NCBI GenBank assembly: GCA_018389105.1
Contig: JACATO010000310.1
Location: forward strand, 1,722,501-1,786,500
DNA: 64,000 nt
Direction: 5' to 3'
From: Nautilus pompilius
Taxonomy: Eukaryota > Mollusca > Cephalopoda > Nautilida > Nautilidae
This document shows positions 59,809-64,000 of this stretch, one piece after another (positions within the stretch are counted from its first letter, which is position 1; every line of letters starts with the position of its first letter). The notes below the pieces were generated by a model, which ran no database searches, was not told where the DNA came from, and was given only the letters and a program-made list of their open reading frames with translations. The translations under genes were made by a program, and so were the position numbers.

Positions 59809-59946
59809 GCACATACACACAACTGACTTAGGTTGATATTCTCTCTTTGACTGGTGTGCATTCTACAAGGATGGGTTTCTGTCAAAGCAATGTTCAGAAC
59901 TTCTGGAATCCTGGATCTTAATTAATGGTGACTACACTGTACCACA
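55451..59946. other. Intergenic DNA between two tandem genes
   Basis: AT-rich spacer between the start of the unidentified gene and the 3' end of the ASAP gene (same strand). It has a GTT repeat at its left edge (about 55437-55455) and an AAC/A-rich tract (58816-58873). No exon was supported; the frames at 56670-56933 and 57101-57388 lack domains. Confidence 0.45.
59775..59808. repeat. Compound (TG)n(TA)n microsatellite
   Basis: TG units run directly into TA units, ending at about 59808. Confidence 0.95.
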
Positions 59947-59952
59947 TTTATT
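59947..59952 (-). terminator. Candidate poly(A) signal of the ASAP gene
   Basis: AATAAA on the minus strand, 97 nt past the stop codon. It is the nearest canonical hexamer; others further downstream could also be used. Confidence 0.5.
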
Positions 59953-60048
59953 GTTACTGCAGGTGTGAAATGTCAAGGGTGCTAGTAAAAAAAAAATTAC
60001 ACATTTCGATGATTATTGCTAAATAATGGGGCTAACTTCCATCGCTGG

Positions 60049-60123
60049 TCAGTTCCCAAGCATGGTGACAAAGCTAACAGGAAATAAGCCCCTTCTCACC
60101 GGATTTCCTTCAATTTCCCCTTC
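60049..60123 (-). CDS. ASAP1: ASAP last exon: end of SH3 and stop
   Basis: 75 nt, phase 0. It encodes EGEIEGNPVRRG then LFPVSFVTMLGN and TGA. Acceptor TTTCTTCTTACAG. It completes the SH3 domain begun in the preceding exon (WW|EGEIEG), including the conserved proline and the FV of the last strand. Confidence 0.9.
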   Translation of the reverse strand, partial: EGEIEGNPVRRGLFPVSFVTMLGN

Positions 60124-63100
60124 CTGTAAGAAGAAACAAAACAACAAAAACATAATGGATTAAGCGAAGTAGAAAAAAGTTGACAATTAAATCTTGATGA
60201 ATATAACAAAACAAAACCATGCCACAGATGTCTTTTACCTTAAATATTTTTTCCATGTTGTTTACATGGAACTTAATAAACATCCACTTGATCTTCAGGA
60301 ACTTTTTACATCTTCAAAAGATTCCAACGGATTCATTTCTCTGACACCAATACTGGGATCATGTTTGAATATTAGTTTTAAGTAGATGCTTTTATTAAAC
60401 CTGTATCAACATAAAGTTAAACTAGCCAGCCAATAGCTAGTTACCAGGGTTATTCCCGTCGCACTTTTTAAGCGGTATACCATTTACTACTCTGTATTAA
60501 CATGGAACAATGAATGAAACAAAACAGCTAAAAGATCTACAAACAGACTGAGAAGCTTCTTTTAATATTCTTGGTATAATGCAATCGGGTCCTGCAGCTT
60601 TACTCAATTTGAGGGCTTTCATTTTGCGTGGTGCACATTGGCTCATTCGGCTAACATACCGTAATCACCTTAAAGGCAAAATCACCACAAAGTCACAACT
60701 TAGCAGTTTTTGATTTTTCTCTGGTGGATTCCCAAAATGACATCTTTAATTGGTCCATAATCAGTTTCTTTTTTTTTTTTTTGTTTGAGTTTATGCACAA
60801 ATAAAAGAATTTGGAATCATTTTTAATATTACCAGCCAACATTTGTTTTTCTTTTGAAATTGTGCGTTGCAATTTTATAAGCTTAAACCTATCAATTTCA
60901 CAGTTAGATATTTTGGCTGATTTTCTAATATAATCTCTTACTTAAAATGTTATTCATTCAGTTGATTTAGTGCTCTCTGATCATCAACAAAAGGCCATCA
61001 GACGCACACTTTAACTTACACTGTTTCATTAATACTTTTTAGCAATTTTCCACAATGTTAAGTATATTAGAACTTTTAATCTATTTATTAATATTTAAAT
61101 CAAAACACATAAAGAAATAGAGAAGACATTTAGAATAGTAATCAAAAAAAATCTAAAAAAATGCACAAAACTTTTCCGCTTCATCCTAATGATCTGTGAG
61201 TCTTTTACCTGACAAAACCTCTGCTATAGCTACATGAAATACTAAAGCTACCGTTACTTACCCACCATTCTTCTTCTTCTTCTCTTAGAACCATAATTAT
61301 CTCCCCTTCATTAAAAGTTAGTTCATCTTCATTATCTGCTTCACAATCATAGAGAGCCCGACATCTCCTCTTGGTGGACTGTTTTCGTCTAATCCTAGGA
61401 ACAGGTACCGGGGGACCCACCGAGTCCTTTGTTCTGGAATCTTCTATCCTTGCATCATTTCGATCCTTTGATCTGTTTCTGTCATTTCCATAGGGTGAAT
61501 CTACAACAGCAGAAATGCATCATTGTTGTCAGCGGCACCCACTACTATTACCTTGCCAAATATACTTAACCTCAGGTTAATCTTCAGAATAAACTTTTAA
61601 AACTCACCGTCAGCATCACACAGTGAGTAATAAGTTGATTTCTCTAACTAAATCTCATGAATACAATGGAAAATCATGAACTCTAATTTTTGTATTTCTG
61701 CTTCTCCATCCGAACGTTCAGAGATGACCGATGGCTGGTGAATTTTGTGACTGTATACAGTGTGAGAGGTGGTGCGGCTCATCAGTGAGTGACCAAGTGT
61801 CCATTTCTTTCTAAATAGCTTTACCAGAAACTAAAAGTATTCACCTTAATCTTTACCTGTAGTTTTGTTTCATTGTTTTTTTTTAGCCTTGTTACATCCC
61901 TCATCCATGCAAGATAATACCCAGATCTGAACGAATCATTTGTTTGGAAGGGAAAAAAAAAACAAAAAACTAATGATATTTCATACTGCCAGATCTAAGG
62001 AAAGCCACTTGGCCCATAAAGGGTTAATTCTTACAAGCGACTATTTTAATTTATAAAGCAATTAATAGATTTTTAAAAAAAGCAGCAGCAGCAGCAGCTG
62101 ACAACTGACAAACAGCTGCTTTACCGGCACTGTTCAGTGATGAAGCCCGGCTACTTCGAGGCTGCGGAAGTGGAGGCGGAACAATGCTGGAAAAGAAAAA
62201 ATATCAGTTGTGCATCAAACAGAGCCAGGTAGATAAGGTACGTAAAGCAACTTAAAAAAAAACAAAAACAACAAAAACTGATGAAATGGACTCGACAATA
62301 GCTGGAATTAGCAACAACAGTGCCACGTAGAAACTCTTTATAAACCAGGCTAGAAGTTCCAAATAAAAACACAAATATTGAAGTCTTCTGTTCTAAAGGT
62401 AAATCTCCTCTGCTGTAACTTATCGTAAACCACAACAGTTTTCCATAAACTTATTGTCATGCATTATCCCTATGATAAATGTATGCACTAATAAATTAAT
62501 TATATGCAACAAAGAACATTTCATCAGGGAGCTCACAATTCTGGCCACAAGTGTATCTGTATGGATGGCCAGGTACAGAACTATAATCAACTTATTTTTC
62601 ACATAAAGAGCAGTTAATAAATGCCAACAAAAAAACTGAGGCCATATGCCCTTCTCCTTGCAGGAAGAAAATTATTCAACTTTGTAAAGACAGTATGATA
62701 AACTCCCACCTGCAATTGGACCTAATCAAGAAATCAAATTTTTGCCATGTGTTTTTGAACCCTTAACTGTCCCTTCACAAAAGGCTCTGCTTTACTGCAA
62801 TCCTGTCCAATGTAGTCATTAAAAATTAACTCTTTTTTTCTTTAGAATCCAAGCAACCAAACAGGTCCTTGATGGTCTGGGGTTGCAACAATGGCACCTG
62901 CAGACTGGTGGCTGATGAACCAGCGACCACAACCTCTCGGCCAATCCACCATGTACCTTAAAAAAAAAAGGGTCTTAGCTCCAAAGCTGGAGTAGAGGAA
63001 GTTACGTCACATGGTTTCTAAGAATAACTATTAGTTTAATGGTGTGGTAATCATATCTGAGAGGAGAACTCTGAAGCGACGCACTTAAGATAGCAACTTC

Positions 63101-63359
63101 ATGGGTGGAAGCGATGAGTTCTCGCCTTCAACCAAGAGGCTTTGGTCACTATTTCCATCAGCTGCTATAGTCTTTCAGTTGAAGCCACAAAGAACCCATG
63201 TTCTATGTAAGAGGAAGATAAAATTTCTCTGAGTAACTCATTGTTCACCATCTGTTAGAAAAAGGGAGGAGGATATCTCTTGCAAGTTGTTTTGCTTTTC
63301 TTCCTGTTCACACACTCACCTGTCTACATCTGATGGTCGAGGGTACGGTAATTTGACAC
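60049..63359 (-). CDS. ASAP1: ASAP-type Arf GTPase-activating protein, C-terminal part
   Basis: Exons in order: 63359-63320, 62186-62125, (optional 61643-61608), 61500-61262, 60123-60049; phases join without a break. The product is the end of an ASAP protein: a proline-rich linker (IVPPPLPQPRSS, later VGPPVPVPRIRR) followed by a C-terminal SH3 domain running from RALYDCEADNEDELTF (ALYDY motif) through the acidic n-Src-like loop and WW, to GLFPVSFV, with the stop three residues after FVTML. ASAP1/2 family proteins are Arf-GAPs with BAR, PH, ArfGAP and ankyrin domains and end in such an SH3, which binds partners such as FAK. The upstream domains lie beyond the right edge. Whether the orthologue is ASAP1, ASAP2 or a single invertebrate ASAP cannot be told, so the symbol names the family. 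Confidence 0.85.
61262..61500 (-). CDS. ASAP1: ASAP exon: linker and first part of SH3
   Basis: 239 nt, 2 nt in, phase 0 out (79 codons). It encodes a charged serine/arginine/aspartate-rich linker (SPYGNDRNRSKDRN), a proline stretch (GPPVPVPRIRR), then the SH3 start through EGEIIMVLREEEEEWW. Acceptor CTGCTGTTGTAG, donor TGG|GTAAGT. A GAA run encodes five consecutive glutamates in the loop before the WW pair. Confidence 0.92.
61608..61643 (-). CDS. ASAP1: ASAP candidate 36-nt cassette exon
   Basis: 36 nt, 2 nt in and 1 nt out, exactly the phase of the flanking exon junction, so it can be included or skipped without changing the frame. It would insert KSTYYSLCDAD plus split-codon residues just before SPYGND. 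Acceptor GATTTAGTTAG, donor GACG|GTGAGT. No cDNA evidence is available, so whether it is used is inference. Confidence 0.55.
62125..62186 (-). CDS. ASAP1: ASAP exon: proline-rich linker
   Basis: 62 nt, 1 nt in and 1 nt out. It encodes IVPPPLPQPRSSRASSLNSA. Acceptor TTTTTTCTTTTCCAG, donor GCCG|GTAAAG. The PPPLPQP stretch is a typical SH3 ligand-like segment, as in the linker of other ASAP proteins. Confidence 0.85.
63320..63359 (-). CDS. ASAP1: ASAP exon: linker, furthest upstream seen
   Basis: 40 nt, 2 nt in and 2 nt out. It encodes VKLPYPRPSDVD. Acceptor GTTTTCTTTAG, donor ACAG|GTGAGT. Phase fits the next exon. Earlier exons of the gene lie past the right end of the window. Confidence 0.82.
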
Positions 63360-63360
63360 C

Positions 63361-64000
63361 TAAAGAAAACAAAGAATAGTAGACAAGATTTAGACATCTT
63401 TAATTAATTACAGTCTACAAAAATGATATTCTTTATTAGTTTCTCCCTGCCCTGTTTGCAATCTTTAATGCAGACGTGTTGAAACCAGAAGCCATCTGAC
63501 TAGCTTACAGGGAGTTGTCTATACTATAAATTTTTGTTTTACTTAACTTGTTACTAAACAGCATAAGTAGAAATTATTTGTTTGATGAATTTTCGCAATT
63601 CTTCTGACAATGCCCACAATGCACTCATCCAAGATGGCTCCCCTCATGGTGTTAGAAATTCACTCCAAGGGGCCATGAACAAAACTGCTCCTTAAATGAT
63701 TGTTAAAATCCAACTTCTTGAAATTTCTGAGGGCATCTATTGTGAAAAAAGGAAGGAGGATTATAAACTTAGTAGATAATCATATCCAAGTTGCCAGCAC
63801 ATGAATGGAAACATCCACTAACTCTTGCCGATGGTGTGCAGGTCTAGTCTGCTGACTGTAACCACCTTTCTCAGAGATCTAATCTTTGCAACACCACAAA
63901 GTAATCTTCCATGATGTTATCCAACTATTTTTTTTATAAAAATTTTAATGGAAGACATCTGTACACTGAGTGCATTGTGGAGGGAAAAAAATTGGCAGCC
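63361..64000. other. ASAP intron, nothing recognised
   Basis: No further exon with both splice sites and an open, phase-compatible frame was found. The stretch at 62850-62960 in the next intron downstream is GC-richer but uninterpreted. Confidence 0.4.

Noticed and set aside
61205-61225. Possible 21-nt exon between the two SH3 exons of ASAP
   Set aside because: In the required frame it starts CTA TAG and would truncate the SH3 domain.
62850-62960. GC-richer patch with an acceptor-like plus-strand sequence in the ASAP intron
   Set aside because: All frames hold stops and no matching donor was found.
1-64000. CRISPR arrays, rRNA genes, intact tRNA genes, bacterial operons
   Set aside because: None seen. 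The tRNA-like stretches are SINE heads, and the gene structure is eukaryotic.

Overview
This window looks like eukaryotic, animal nuclear DNA. It is AT-rich, with long introns, GT-AG splice signals, tRNA-like SINEs, LINE tails and many fossil Tc1, mariner and hAT transposons. The density of ZBED5-like and GTF2IRD2-like hATs, a GVQW3-like mariner and the tRNA-SINE family point to a mollusc, most likely a cephalopod. That placement is inference, not proof.

Right end (about 59.9-63.4 kb, minus strand): the 3' end of an ASAP-type Arf-GAP gene. Four phase-compatible exons and one optional 36-nt cassette exon encode a proline-rich linker followed by a C-terminal SH3 domain and the stop codon. A nearby AATAAA probably ends the message.

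Middle and left (about 55.4 to 3.2 kb, minus strand): a second gene in tandem behind ASAP. A GC-rich island at 54.5-55.45 kb carries its first coding exon. Twelve exons, several only 21-60 nt long, were found by hand from splice sites. Their reading phases join without a break into about 286 residues, and the gene continues off the left edge. I do not recognise the protein. This is the most important unlabelled content of the window.

Mobile elements fill the introns. The largest block (31.43-38.02 kb) is a GTF2IRD2-like hAT broken by a ZBED5-like hAT and by a DD34D mariner; each insertion has its own target duplication. A second block (40.68-43.98 kb) is another GTF2IRD2-like hAT, interrupted by a 1.46-kb deleted relative that still has an open 246-codon transposase tail. 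Elsewhere there are three Tc1-like fossils, LINE fragments (L1/Tx1-like, CR1-like and another), esterase-like fragments, four related SINEs and a probable MITE. Remaining stretches are AT-rich intron or intergenic DNA with simple repeats.
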